A DNA stretch of 64,000 bases from Asparagopsis taxiformis (GCA_030407315.1 JALQPE010002395.1:62001-126000), one strand, 5' to 3'. Numbered from the stretch's first letter, positions 32,325 to 43,033 are shown. Notes: generated from the letters alone by a model not told the origin. Made by a program: numbers and translations.

Positions 32325-35300
32325 CTCCCCCTCTTTGACCTGCTCGATGGATGAAATATCTGACACGCCGATCATTTCCCGGAGCTTGATAAATTGAACT
32401 CGTTGCAGAGGCTTGGTTAACAGATCTGCCGCCATATCTGATGTGGGACAGTAGTCAATGCCGAACAACGTCTTGAGTAAGCTGTCTCGGACGAAGTGAT
32501 ACCGAATGTCGATGTGTTTGGTACGAGTTCCTGAGGCATCGTTCCTAGCCATCTTGATGGAACCTTGGTTGTCGACATTGATTAGGATCGGATCCGCCGA
32601 GCTGCTTCCACAGCCAAACCCAACAATATTACTCAACCAAATAGCTTCCTTCACCGCAGCGCTGAGAGCCATATATTCAGCTTCGGAGGAGGATTGCGCT
32701 ACACAGCTCTGTTTGTGAGATTTCCAGCTCACCGCTGCTCCAGCCATCATGAACACGTATCCGCTGGTGGATTTCCGATTGATCGTACAACCACCCCAAT
32801 CTGAGTCACTATATCCGACAGGTGACAGAGGCTTCGATGCCCTGTACAGCACACCAAGGCTTCGAGTACCAGAAATGTATCTTAGAACACGCTTGACAGC
32901 AACCCAGAGAGATTTGGTTGGAGTCTCCACGAATTGGGCAAGTCTTCCAACAGCAAATGCGATGTCGGGGCGAGTTCCCACTGCGAGATACATCAAGCTT
33001 CCAATGGCTTTGCGGTATAATGTAGAGTCGATGGCCTCTGTTTCAGTATCACTGATGGAAATCTGAGCCTGCATAGGGGTTGCAGCAGGGCTTGAGTTCT
33101 CCATGCCGAATCGTTCCAATACCTTTTCAGCGTACCGAGTTTGATTCAAATGAAGTAGTCCTCTAGGTGAGTCCCTTACGATTTCCAGCCCGAGGCACAC
33201 TCTAGCTTTCCCACAATCTTTCATTTCGAAGCGTCTACTGAACTCAGCCTTCAGCTCGTTCAACATGTCTCTGCTGCTTGAAGCGATAAGGAGGTCATCA
33301 ACGTAGAGGGCAATGACTATCATCGAATCTTTACGGTACCTCACGTAGAAACATGGGTCGTACGGAGAACTCTGGAATTCTAGTTCTGAAATGAGAAACT
33401 CGTCGATCTTTGCGTGCCATTGCCTCGGAGCCTGTTTTAGTCCATACAAAGCTTTCTGCAGTTTGCAAACATGATTAGGATACTTCGGGTCGACAAAGCC
33501 CTCCGGTTGTTCCATGTATATGTCTTGTTCGAGGTCTCCGTAGAGGAAAGCTGTCTTAACGTCCATTTGATCGCAATGGAGGTCGTGATGGACAGTGAGA
33601 GCGAAGAACATGCGAATAGTGCAGAACTTGACAACCGGTGCATATGTTTCAGCATAGTCAACACCGTACTTCTGCTGGAATCCCCGAGTTACCAGGCGAG
33701 CTTTATGTTTGACCGAGTGCTCACCAGTTTCACTGACAACATCTTTGCGTTTGAACACCCATTTGGATGAAAGTAGGTTGACAGCTTCACTGCGAGGGAC
33801 CAAAATCCAGGTGCGGTTTGTATAAAGGGAATTCATTTCAGACTGAATGGCACCGATCCAAAGGTCTTTCTCCTCCCCCTTGGTCACCTCAGTGAAGGTG
33901 AGGAGGTGTTCTGGAGTAGGATCGGGCGCGGTAGTGACGAGTGCAGTGGTTTTCCACCACTCACTCGGAGGTTTGCGGGTGCGAGACGATTTACGGGGAG
34001 CATTGAGTAACGAGGCATCTTGACTGTAGGATGGCGTTGGCGGAGGTGATTGAGGTGAAATATGGTCCGAATCTGAACCTGAATGGGAGGAAGAGGATTC
34101 ATTTCTGGGAGTTCCTCCATAAGGTTTTTCCCTCATTGGGTCTTGTGAGGTATCTTCTAGACTGACATCAGCTCCAGTAATGTCTAGATGTGACGGTAGT
34201 TTCCTCGACCTCGTCTCCTCGAAAACGACATCGCGAGAGACAACTATTTTCTCATTCGTTAGATCCCACAGTTTATATGCCTTCTGTGATGTTGCATACC
34301 CTAGCATGATAGCCTGAACAGCACGAGAATCGAGCGCTTGGAGATGTGTGTTCGGCAGTTTGTACCAACAAATGCTTCCAAATGTTCGCAGGTGTGCAAT
34401 GTTTGGCTTCCGCCCATACCATAGCTCATATGGAGTGGTTCCAGCGGGGAGAGCACGGCTGGTGAGACGATTGCGAATGTAGGCAGCACAAGAAAGTGCT
34501 TCCGCCCAGAACTCCAATGGAGTGGAATTGTGGAGAAGCATGGCCCGCATATGTTCCTTAAGGGTGCGATTCATGCGTTCCGCAACTCCGTTTTGTTGGG
34601 GAGTGTAGGCACAGGTAGTTTGACGTTGGATACCCCTGTCTTCAAGGAAAGAGCTGAATTCGTTTGAGAAGTACTCTCCCCCTCCGTCTGAGCGTAGTTG
34701 ACGAAGTTTGCATCCTGTTTGAGTTTCAGTGAGGCGCAGAAATCGTTGGAATGCATCGAAACAATCCGACTTACGGTGGAGCGGATACACAGTTAGCCAG
34801 CGAGACTTATCATCGATGAAGGTCACGAAGTATCGAGCTCCCCCTTTCGAACGTATTTCCATTGGCCCTGCCAGATCTGTGTGGATCAGTTGGAGAAGCT
34901 CGGAGGCTCTTGTCTCGGAGAATTTTGGGATAGCAGCACGAGGCATTTTACCAGTAACACACCCTTCACATAGATTTTCAGGTGGGGACTGCTCAGGTTT
35001 GATTCGGAGTCCTTTGACCGCTGATGTCTTTGCCATACGAGAGATTCCGTTTTTGTGAACATGCCCAAGTCGCTCATGCCACAGCTGCAGTGACGCGATG
35101 CAAGCTAACTCGAAGGGCTGTTGTTTATTTCTGGAGGGCATGTAGAGGTCAATTGCATAGAGCCCGTGGCGTCTATGGCCAGTAGCTATTGATTCCCCGT
35201 TTTGGGTTAAGAGGACTGCATTGTTCGTGAACTGAACTCCAATGCCTCGAGCTGTGAGAGTACTAACGGATATGAGTGAGAACACGAAGGAGGGGACGTG

Positions 35301-36404
35301 GAGAACGTCCTGGAGTATGCAGATTCTTGCCTTCCCATTGACAAGGAGTGACAGTTTGACATCGCCACATCCTACTGCTACAGAAGTGGATTTGTCTCCG
35401 AGAATCACTTGGAACGGAGTCACGGAACGGTACGAGACAAACATTGAGCGATCGAAGGTCATGTGTGAGGTAGCAGCGGAGTCGATGTACCATGTAGATG
35501 TGATTTGTACCGACTTAGCTGAATCCGAACAGGCTGATAAAAGGCAGACGTACTCCTTTTCTTCATCATTGCTCGGTTCAGTCTCAGTGGCTACGGCTGC
35601 CATAGAGCCAATATTCCCCTGCGCTAGAGACACGTTCGGAGAACTGCGTGGTTTATTATTCGAGCGGGAGCGAGATGGTCTTCCATACTTCTGCCAGCAA
35701 TATGGCTCGGTGTGATTTGTTCGACCGCAATGGGTACACTTCTTCCGGTTGTTCCCAAACTGTTTTCCAGACTTGGAAAGTAGAGCGGCTGTGTCTGTTG
35801 AGGAACTTCCCGGTTTTAAAATAGCTGCCCTGCGTTCTTCCTGAAGGAGGAGACTGCGAACTTTGTCGAATGTGAAGGTAGGATCTTCATCTCCAATTGC
35901 ATCAAGAGCGGTTATCAGCGTCTGGAAGGAAGATGGGAGGCCATTGAGAACAGCCATAGCCATTTCTTTATCATCAATGTCGACGCCCATTGCTGATAGT
36001 ACCGTTGCCATTTGTCGAACACGGTTGATGTATACGAGCATCTGTTCACCTGGCTTCATAGTCGCTGTGTAAAAGTCGCGCCTTGCAGCGAGTTTGTTTA
36101 GAAGAGTGTGCCTTTGATGCACGTTGCAGATCTCTTGCCACATTTCTAAGGCAGTCGTGGTGTGTGCAACATTTTTGAGCATTTCATCCGACAAGGTAAT
36201 TCCGATGGCCATTCGAGCTGACTTGTCTTTGCGGAGCCATTTTAAGAGCTCTTCTTGGTCTGTCGGACGTCTAGGGCGAAGATTAGGATCAATCATGTCG
36301 TCCACCTCGCGGTGGCCAAGGATGAGTTCCATCTTCTGCTTCCATGAGTGGAAGTTTGAATAATCCAGCTTCTCGATGCGGATGCCGGAAGTATTACTCT
36401 CCAT
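32319..36404 (-). CDS. Intact Ty1/copia Gag-Pol polyprotein
   Basis: One 1361-residue frame makes all proteins for reverse transcription and integration. Gag is residues 1-220 (LDYSNFHSWKQKMELILG). The CCHC knuckle is at 223-236 (CTHCGRTNHTEPYC). The aspartic protease has D308 (WYIDSAATSH). The GAG-pre-integrase zinc site is H443/H448 with C479/C482. Integrase DDE residues are D510 (HTDLAGP), D573 (RSDGGGEYF) and E609 (NGVAERMNRT). A Ser/Pro-rich linker spans 755-830. RT has MDVKTAFLYG near 947 and YVDD at 1034-1037. RNase H has YSDSDWGG at 1198-1205, E1241 and D1278. ATG context is CTCCATGG-like on the minus strand (GCCATGGAG). The order protease-integrase-RT-RNase H defines Ty1/copia. The stop overlaps the LTR start. 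Confidence 0.97.
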   Translation of the reverse strand: MESNTSGIRIEKLDYSNFHSWKQKMELILGHREVDDMIDPNLRPRRPTDQEELLKWLRKDKSARMAIGITLSDEMLKNVAHTTTALEMWQEICNVHQRHTLLNKLAARRDFYTATMKPGEQMLVYINRVRQMATVLSAMGVDIDDKEMAMAVLNGLPSSFQTLITALDAIGDEDPTFTFDKVRSLLLQEERRAAILKPGSSSTDTAALLSKSGKQFGNNRKKCTHCGRTNHTEPYCWQKYGRPSRSRSNNKPRSSPNVSLAQGNIGSMAAVATETEPSNDEEKEYVCLLSACSDSAKSVQITSTWYIDSAATSHMTFDRSMFVSYRSVTPFQVILGDKSTSVAVGCGDVKLSLLVNGKARICILQDVLHVPSFVFSLISVSTLTARGIGVQFTNNAVLLTQNGESIATGHRRHGLYAIDLYMPSRNKQQPFELACIASLQLWHERLGHVHKNGISRMAKTSAVKGLRIKPEQSPPENLCEGCVTGKMPRAAIPKFSETRASELLQLIHTDLAGPMEIRSKGGARYFVTFIDDKSRWLTVYPLHRKSDCFDAFQRFLRLTETQTGCKLRQLRSDGGGEYFSNEFSSFLEDRGIQRQTTCAYTPQQNGVAERMNRTLKEHMRAMLLHNSTPLEFWAEALSCAAYIRNRLTSRALPAGTTPYELWYGRKPNIAHLRTFGSICWYKLPNTHLQALDSRAVQAIMLGYATSQKAYKLWDLTNEKIVVSRDVVFEETRSRKLPSHLDITGADVSLEDTSQDPMREKPYGGTPRNESSSSHSGSDSDHISPQSPPPTPSYSQDASLLNAPRKSSRTRKPPSEWWKTTALVTTAPDPTPEHLLTFTEVTKGEEKDLWIGAIQSEMNSLYTNRTWILVPRSEAVNLLSSKWVFKRKDVVSETGEHSVKHKARLVTRGFQQKYGVDYAETYAPVVKFCTIRMFFALTVHHDLHCDQMDVKTAFLYGDLEQDIYMEQPEGFVDPKYPNHVCKLQKALYGLKQAPRQWHAKIDEFLISELEFQSSPYDPCFYVRYRKDSMIVIALYVDDLLIASSSRDMLNELKAEFSRRFEMKDCGKARVCLGLEIVRDSPRGLLHLNQTRYAEKVLERFGMENSSPAATPMQAQISISDTETEAIDSTLYRKAIGSLMYLAVGTRPDIAFAVGRLAQFVETPTKSLWVAVKRVLRYISGTRSLGVLYRASKPLSPVGYSDSDWGGCTINRKSTSGYVFMMAGAAVSWKSHKQSCVAQSSSEAEYMALSAAVKEAIWLSNIVGFGCGSSSADPILINVDNQGSIKMARNDASGTRTKHIDIRYHFVRDSLLKTLFGIDYCPTSDMAADLLTKPLQRVQFIKLREMIGVSDISSIEQVKEGEC

Positions 36405-36589
36405 GGCTCTGCAGTAAGTCTTATCTGTTCGACCCTTCCCAAGTGGACAACCGATAGTCGTCGAGGACCAAGCTGGGATCTATAGGATAGAGACTGTCTA
36501 GCTAAGAGCGAAGTGGATGGAGAACAAGAAAGCAAGGTTTAACGATACGAAATCAGCTAGATTTCTAGTGTCTAGAGGAGAGAGAGAAA

Positions 36590-37106
36590 CTACTTATCGG
36601 AGGAAGAAGAAGCTTTGGAAGCTTTGGTGATTTCCAGGGCCTTCGCATTACTGCGATGGCGGTTGCCGCGAAGATGGTTGTCGAACTCACTCTGAGTCCG
36701 GACGATGACACCACAGGGCCTGCAAACTTTTAGAGGACCCTCCTTGAGGCGCTCGATGGTTTTCTTGTGTCTGGATCCGTTGAGATGAGCAGTTCTGGAC
36801 TCAGCGGAATTGAGATATACGTTGCAGTGAGAGCACCTGGAACGGTTTGCGGCCTTGTGAGCGGCGTATTTCTTCTTATTGTCCCTTCTTTCGGCGATGC
36901 TATACGCCTTTCGGAAAACACGGTCGCGAAGAGACTCACCGTCGCGTCGAAGCCTCGGAGCTGGCTGCTCGTTATTCGGCTCGATGCGATCCTCGTCACT
37001 ACTAGACACTATGGAGATAGAGAGAGAGAAGAGGTTAGCAGTTATACCGATCAGTACTAAGGTCTAAACCTTGAAATTGACCGAAAGATGAAAGGTATAA
37101 CTTACT
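36590..37106 (-). CDS. ORF1 of Copia A1: two-zinc-finger protein with split start codon
   Basis: Exon end A37106 is joined to T37008-G37007 by removal of the 97-nt intron 37105-37009 (GTAAGT...CCATAG), giving MSSSDEDRIEP and 139 residues. Two matrin/U1-type fingers: CSHCNVYL...H-x5-H near 59-81 and CRPCGVIV...H-x5-H near 95-117. The protein has no internal methionine. It is about 85% identical by eye to ORF1 at 13451, so selection has kept it across two Copia families. The unspliced RNA has no ATG for it. Likely an RNA-binding accessory protein, inferred from finger type only. Confidence 0.75.
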
Positions 37107-37775
37107 TTTGAAGATGAATGAGTAGGTCAACCAATGCAGAAGTTTATTGTTGTGTGACTTATTAATGCTATACCGATCAGGACAAGGTTGCTGACTTACA
37201 AGAGCAGAACCGAGTTGAGAAAGGTATAGACAAGTCTTTTATTAGGAGCAGTGGATTCCAGTATGTTGGCCTTAAGTGGGCCAGTAGCTCAGCGGTTAAG
37301 CCGTGCTGTGCAGCGCGGAATCTCGCGGTCGTGCGTTCGAGTCCCAGCGAGAGCGGGAAGAAATTTTTGTATTTGGCGCGAGATAGCTCCAGCGAATGAT
37401 CCGATGTGTTCCAAGAGATGTCACTTGATGACAGAATTTTTGTGTCACGATGGCAGTAGATGTTGTCACTGTGACAGTCAGATGACACGATGGGACGCCG
37501 AGCGTCAGCGAGACGGACGCCGGGTGGCGAGGCGAGACGGACGCCGGGTGGCGAGGAAGACGGCAGCGCCGCAGGAGGGAGCGCGACGAACGCGACGCGC
37601 AGGCGAGCGAAAGCGCACGGAGGCGCAGAACGAGAGCAGGAGGACGCGCAGGAAAGAAGACAAAACGAGAAGAAACAAGGCGAGAAAGGTAAGACACACG
37701 CCGACGCGAAAGAGACACTCACCGCAGCGCTAGAGAATAAGAAACGACCCGAGCGAGCGCACTGGGCCCATAACC
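37009..37775 (-). promoter_or_regulatory. Leader of Copia A1: primer site, splice signals, antisense tRNA-like segment
   Basis: The primer site is 37755-37775 (minus reading GGTTATGGGCCCAGTGCGCT), adjoining the LTR. The start-splitting intron is 37105-37009. On the plus strand, antisense to the element, 37278-37350 looks tRNA-like: A box TAGCTCAGCGGTTAAG (37285-37300) and B box CGTTCGAGTCCC (37334-37345). The arms do not pair well enough for a functional tRNA. The same arrangement is present at 47170-47240. Confidence 0.65.
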
Positions 37776-38263
37776 TGTTGATAAAGTTTGGTCGCTTACC
37801 GAGCGTTTACTGAATCTGCGAGCTCACTACATAATTTGTATTCTCGCCGAGGTGCGCCGGCGGTGCTAAGGACAGCCTGTTCAAGGCTGCTCCAGACAGA
37901 CTGTCACTGACAGTCTGTCCTAGCAAGCACCCGCTGCCAATCTGGTACACGTGGGCTTCTCTATCATATCATCCACACGTGTACACTTATCATAACATTT
38001 TCCCTCTGCCATGATGGCAACCCATCCTGGCATTTCTAATTACTAATTGAAACTATGACAAACAAATTGAAACTTCAGAGGCCAGTTACTCCGTAATGGA
38101 GTGTCGTAGGAGCCCCGGAGAAGTTGCTACCCGACTAATTCGGGCACGCTGAATACGATGAGATAGGTTTCAGAGCGCTCAGACCACTCCTTCATAGAGA
38201 AATCGAGGGTCAAAGTTTTCTCACGGAATTAGGCCTACCAGGCCCATTCTCAGTGAGTCAACA
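37776..38263 (-). repeat. 5' LTR of Copia A1
   Basis: 488 bp, TGTTGACTCACTGAG at 38263 in minus reading to TTATCAACA at 37776. Differs from the 3' LTR at only a few positions, pointing to a recent insertion. Confidence 0.95.
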
Positions 38264-41200
38264 CACAGTATGGGGGCATGGAGCGGCGCCATGCAGCCAC
38301 TGCTGATAACGGTTTTGGCGTAATGGAGGATGGTTGAAATTAGTGCAGTAAATGTGACGTTGGCTAGAAGGCTTATCATGTAGTACATTATCAATAGAGT
38401 GCTGCGATTTAGATTTATTCTTCTTCATTATCATCTGTGAACTGGTAATCAGTGTTGGTGTAGAAGCGGTTGAGATAGAAACGGTGGTCCGACCAGTGAA
38501 TTTGTTTCGTAAATGGCTTGACTGGAAAGTTACTTCGTACGATGTGCACGGTGCCAGATATAGTAGATGCAGGAATGAGGTCAAACCAAGGACCACCTGC
38601 ACTGTGGGATGCAGTGTCATTGCTGTCAACGGATCCGTTGTCCGATCCGGGTCCCATGTGGACCACTTTAAACAAATGCACCCAAGTGATTTTTCCACAG
38701 CGGTTTTTGGGGCAAAGCAGGTCATATACTGAACGAAAGCGAGTTCTACAGGTTGAAACAGGTTTGGAGACTGCAGGCGTACCAGTGCCAGGACGCGCCC
38801 TACCCATACGGTTCTGTAGTCATCGGCAGTTCCGGAGATGACGACAAAGGAGTACTGCGATCTCTTTGTGGGGCCGAATGATGAAGTTGCAAAGACGCGC
38901 TGCTGCTTGTGCCTCGACACGTTTGTGGGGCGAAGCATGCCACTGTGCGGGTCAAAGTCGTCGGCATCTGGGACGTACCCTCCCATGACGTAGGCGGACT
39001 TTACCACGGTGACGGAAATGTCCATGTCATGCATTGGAGGGCCTTCTGCCGTGGCGCGCAGTCTAGCGAGGGTGAGGAACGCTTGTGCAGCTGTGTCACC
39101 GAGTTGCTGGAATAGCGTTATGGTGCCAGACGGGAACGAGGAGTTGTGCAGAGGCAAAAGAGTGGCAGGATCGGGCTGTCCGTCGATATCTGCAACGAGG
39201 AGGGTTGCATCGGGCAGCAGGGAGGCAAAGTCGTGCAGTGCAACGGTGAATCCGTCGCGAACGAGTACTGCACCGTCTGTGGGCGATATCATCCGTGGGT
39301 TTCCCAATGTGTTGGATGGGGTGTGACCAGTTGGAGTGGCCAAGGAGAATTCCATGTGGCGAATAGTCTCTTCCATGGCTGTGGAGCGCCTTCGAGAGGT
39401 TTTCCTATAACTCTGTTTGAACAGAAGATGCGAGTGTTCGTAGGGGCCTGCATCAATGTGTTCCAGGGCGCCATATCTCTGCAAGTCACCGGGAAGATGG
39501 TCAAGAAGATGGAACTTGAAAGTTTTGAGACCTGTGGTGTGGAATGGGCCGAGGGTGGAGAGCATTGATTGTTTGAAATAGGAAATGGAGTTCTGGAGGC
39601 TTTCTAGTTCGGCGGCAGTCCAGTGCTTGATGCGAACGCGTTTCATGACCCATGCGACGAGGTCAGAGTATTGCGTGCAGATGGAAGTGAGAGGGGCTGT
39701 CTCTACTTCGTCACAGCATGTGTCAATGAATGCTGCGATGAAAGGGAACACCATGTCGACATGGTGATAGTCTTTGGCTGCGAGCATGCCGCGTATGCCG
39801 TCCTCCGTGAAGAGGCCGTTCAAATTGGTGCCCTTCTCACCCTTGGAGAAGTCGACATGAAGACCGGTGATGTAGTAGTCGCGTTCGATAGCGGACAGAA
39901 TGCTGTTTGAGCCGGCGAGGATGGATTTTTTCACCTTCTTGAAGGTGCGAGGTGTCCCGGAATGGGAGGCAGTGGTGGTGGTGAGGTCTGGGGAGCTGAG
40001 GCGGTGGACAATGCACTGTTTGATGAGCATTGAGATGCCGAGGTGGAGATTGTGCAGAGGCTCGAAGGAGAAAATGTTGTAGGGGTCTAGGGGACTGTTG
40101 CTGGGTAAAAGAGCGGTCGATTCGAGGACAGAGTGTTGTTCGAGGAGGGAGAGAGCTTCGAGCGGAGCAGTTGTATGCTCCTGAGCGCTCTCTTGGCGTG
40201 CAGAGCGTGTATCATCGAGGGAGCGGGGCTGGTGTGGCGCGGTGGATTCAAGTTGAGTGGCGGGGATGTAGCAGCGGTGGCAGGGATGTGTGGTGGTAGT
40301 GCTGTTGCGAGTGCATGACAGCTCTTTGGCCTCTGGAAAGTCGCAGCAATAATTGGCTAGGATGGGAAAGCATTGCGGGAAGTTGCAGTGGAGTCTGTGC
40401 AGGGGAACCCGGAAGAGAACGCGGTGGATAGGGACGAAAACACTTTTTCGAGTGCTTTATGAAGAATATCAATTTTGCGAGCGCGACTAGCAGAACTAGA
40501 GGTTGTCGGCATTTCATCACCGAACAAGGCGTTGGACGAAGGGTTAACAATGTACGGAAGATACCGACGATGGTGAGGCCGGTACGGATGCAGTGGCGAC
40601 GGAGGGGGGCGGAGAAGTTGAGCAGTGTGACGTGTATGGGGTATGCGACGATTGCGGAGCTCTTGAGGCTTGTGCTGCTCTTGTCGGAGTACACTTGGAG
40701 GAGGCCGGCAAAGGAGGAAGGTGTGGGATCAGTTTCCTCTGCCCATACGACCTGTGGATCTTCCGAGAGCTGCACGCGCTGTCTAGTAACCTGGTGCAGC
40801 GTTTTCGCGAATTCTGTGTGTAGGGGATGAGAAAATATTGCGGTGCCGTCTGGGGCGGTCTGTGGGGAGGGGTGGAAGAGAGTATTTTGGTCGTTAGCCA
40901 GTGCTAACTGCCTGCGGAGCATGTCGACTGGGTCGCGGAGGTACAGCTGTGCCGAGTACTTACCAGTTTTGTCTGGAATGATGTGGCTCTTGTAACCTTC
41001 GGTGCGGAAATGTGTTTCGACCATGGAAGCGGTAACGTGGCGACATTCTTCTACGGTGCGAACGGCGCTGTTGAACTTTTCTAGGGAGAATGCGGGGTCT
41101 TGTAGGATGGTGATGACTTCGCTCACGCGGCCAGCGCCGGCCTTGTACTCGAGGGTTGTGAGACTGGCGGCGAGGGATTGCACGAGGAGGTCTGCGCGGG

Positions 41201-41459
41201 AGGGGGTTGAGGTTGGTGGCAGTGGAGCGTCACAGGGTGAGTCACTGGAGGAAGCACGACCAGATTCTGGGTCTGGGGAGCTGGGTTGCGGGGAATCATG
41301 GTCGCCGTTTCGAGCAGGCTCATGGGTGACGGCAGGGACACGAGCGTTGTTGAAATGTTGGGGAGAGGGGTTGAAACGGTAGCGACACGTTCGCTCATGC
41401 AGCGCGAGCGCATAAGCATCTACGCAGTAGTAGAAGCACCCTTCATACTTGCATTCCAT
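38264..41459 (-). pseudogene. Plavaka-like (KDZ/TNP2-related) DDE transposase of the giant element, one frameshift
   Basis: ATG 41459. The N-terminus has a C2HC-type finger (C3, C8, H21, C25), a Ser/Pro-rich linker, and then the catalytic core start LQVYSDKSSTSLKSSAIVAY (first Asp) and PIHVTLLNFSAPLRR, the Plavaka pattern. A one-base slip near 40560 changes frame to PYIVNPSSNALFGDEMP. This is followed by ILANYCCDFPEAKELSC, THPCHRCY and FEPLHNLHLGISML. From 40030 the frame runs to 38258 with FKFHLLDHLPGDLQRYGALE and AGPYEHSHLLFKQSYRKTS, where the last catalytic acid is expected. Total about 1065 residues. Copia A1 replaced only the last few codons. It would cut and join the element's TIRs. The slip may be real or an error. 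Confidence 0.7.
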
Positions 41460-41461
41460 GT

Positions 41462-42780
41462 CGAGTTTTGACGCAAAAGGAAAGCAAATGGATTCTCATA
41501 TATATGATTATATGTTTATATTCGTTGTTCTCGATCCGGATCTCATTGTTCGGGGATTCAGAGACCATGGCTTGGGCCATACTCAATCTCACTGCCGGCG
41601 ATGATTTCGAGTATGCACAGCAAGACTTAAGCGGACGCTGAAAGCTGTCCGGTCGATGCCGCAGGCTCCACTCCGCCATCATCACCGACTGATATTCTTT
41701 GACCGACTTTGCTTTGTACGTGTGCGAATCTTGATCAAGATTCGCGCACGTACCTTCGTTCCATCCTCTACCCTCGAGGGTATGCATTGAGGTAAGCGTG
41801 GGTTTTGAGTTTGACTATTTCCGTTGATGCGATATTTTTCATTGGAAGCCTGTTGACTCATGGTGTGTATTGAGCGGAGGATGGAAGAGAGGTACGTGAA
41901 GTTTTGAAAGTGTGCTGCGAGGGAAGGTTGGTTTTGAGTCTGACTGTTGTGGTTGATTCCGATGTTGTGTAGATGATGCAGGAATGTTGATGACGGAAGG
42001 TAAGTTTCATTGAGTGCCAAGATGTGGTTTGCGAAGGTATGGACTGCTGACTATGATTATTATTCATTGCAAGGTTTTTGGATCATGGTTTGTATTTCGT
42101 GTAGGATGGATGAGAGGTAAGTAAGGAAGTGTCTAGGATATCTGTCGTGGCAAGCGTTGGTTTTGAATCTGACTGTTGGGGTTGATGTTGTGTATGTGAT
42201 GCAGGAGTGGTGAAGCAGGAACGGCAGGACTCAAGGAGAGTGAAGAAGGGATCTAGGAAGATGGGGAATGAAGCTGTGAGGTGTTTCTGGTATGTGTATA
42301 TTTTGGGGCATACGATAGAAGTGAGAGTGGGTTTCAAGTGGTGTAAGATTTTGCTGACCATGTTCGTGTTTGATGTCTTGATGATTTAATGGGCTGGGGT
42401 GGTGTCGAGGAAAGCGGGATGGAATTGGGAAGGAGCGGATTTTTTGTAATCAAGGTCGTGAGGGTTCTTGAAGTATGTGCGGATGGTGGTGCATGGCGTT
42501 CGGATGGTAGGGAGAACGCGATAGTGAGGGAGATGGGTGATCGACGATATGCTGACAGGTATTTTGTATTCTGGCTGGATACGTATTTCATATTCTGGCT
42601 GAATACATATTCCGTATTCTGACTGGATACATATTCCGTATTCTGGCTGGATACGTATTTCCTATTCTGACCAGATATGTATTTCCTATTCTAGAGAGAC
42701 GTATTGTATACGAGCAGTTTCGTAAATGAGAGAATAAAATACGGTCCGATATGGGCCCTGAATTTACCATCCGCTGTAAT
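41462..42780. repeat. Right-end non-coding region with imperfect tandem arrays
   Basis: A ~227-bp unit recurs at about 41930 and 42160 (TGGTTTTGARTCTGACTGTT), with a partial third copy near 41803. A 24-25-bp unit (TATTCTGGCTGGATACGTAT) is repeated about five times at 42560-42690. A 19-bp-arm, zero-loop hairpin with one mismatch lies at 41716-41753. No gene is supported. Confidence 0.6.
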
Positions 42781-43033
42781 TTCTTCCCTCCCGGTTTTCG
42801 CTGATATATTGTATACTGGATGTCGGGTCCTAGTATTCCGCCATATGTACTAGAGAAAGTGGATGTCGGGCCCTAGTATTCCGCCATATGTACTAGAGAA
42901 AGTGGACGTCCGCATCCAAAAAATTTTTATTTTTTTTGGACGCGGACGTTCATTTGTTCTAATAAATCTCGGGGCCGACTAGGACCCGTACTAGAGAGAC
43001 TGGAGGTCCGCGTCCACTTCCGAAAACACAGAC
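42781..43033 (-). repeat. Right TIR and subterminal repeats of the giant element
   Basis: Two 44-bp direct copies (GTATTCCGCCATATGTACTA) lie at about 42818-42902, followed by GGACGTCCGC-type motifs and the TIR ending CCGAAAACACAGAC at 43033. GGAC and the Copia B integrase codons follow. Confidence 0.8.

Larger units (their letters stand above)
31837..38263 (-). mobile_element. Full-length Copia element A1 (6427 bp)
   Basis: LTRs at 31837-32324 and 37776-38263, both 488 bp and almost identical. Perfect 5-bp TSD CACAG (31832-31836 and 38264-38268). It contains a primer site, leader with introns, ORF1 and an uninterrupted 1361-codon gag-pol. It is the only apparently intact, probably autonomous, element in the window. 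It inserted into the overlapping 3' ends of two genes of the giant element. Confidence 0.95.
16287..43033. mobile_element. Giant TIR transposon (26.7 kb; about 19.8 kb without nested LTR elements)
   Basis: The left end GTCTGTGTTCTCGGAA and the complement of the right end GTCTGTGTTTTCGGAA belong to a TIR of about 33 bp (30 matches). Both ends continue into subterminal arrays of CTAGTA and GGACGTCC-like motifs. It is flanked by a 4-bp duplication GGAC (16283-16286 and 43034-43037). Removing the element and one GGAC restores the Copia integrase codons for KLWDDQTN. It carries a Plavaka-like transposase (38264-41459) and cargo genes at 18271-22561, 25764-28963 and 29623-31836. A second copy starts at 58209. 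It is not a Starship (no tyrosine recombinase seen) nor a Maverick (no polymerase B). Confidence 0.85.

Noticed and set aside
37278..37350. Functional tRNA gene
   Set aside because: A- and B-box motifs are present, but the acceptor, D and T arms do not pair and the anticodon loop has the wrong size.
16287..43033. Starship, Maverick/Polinton or integrated virus
   Set aside because: No tyrosine recombinase, DNA polymerase B, capsid or packaging ATPase motif was seen; the transposase is Plavaka-like.
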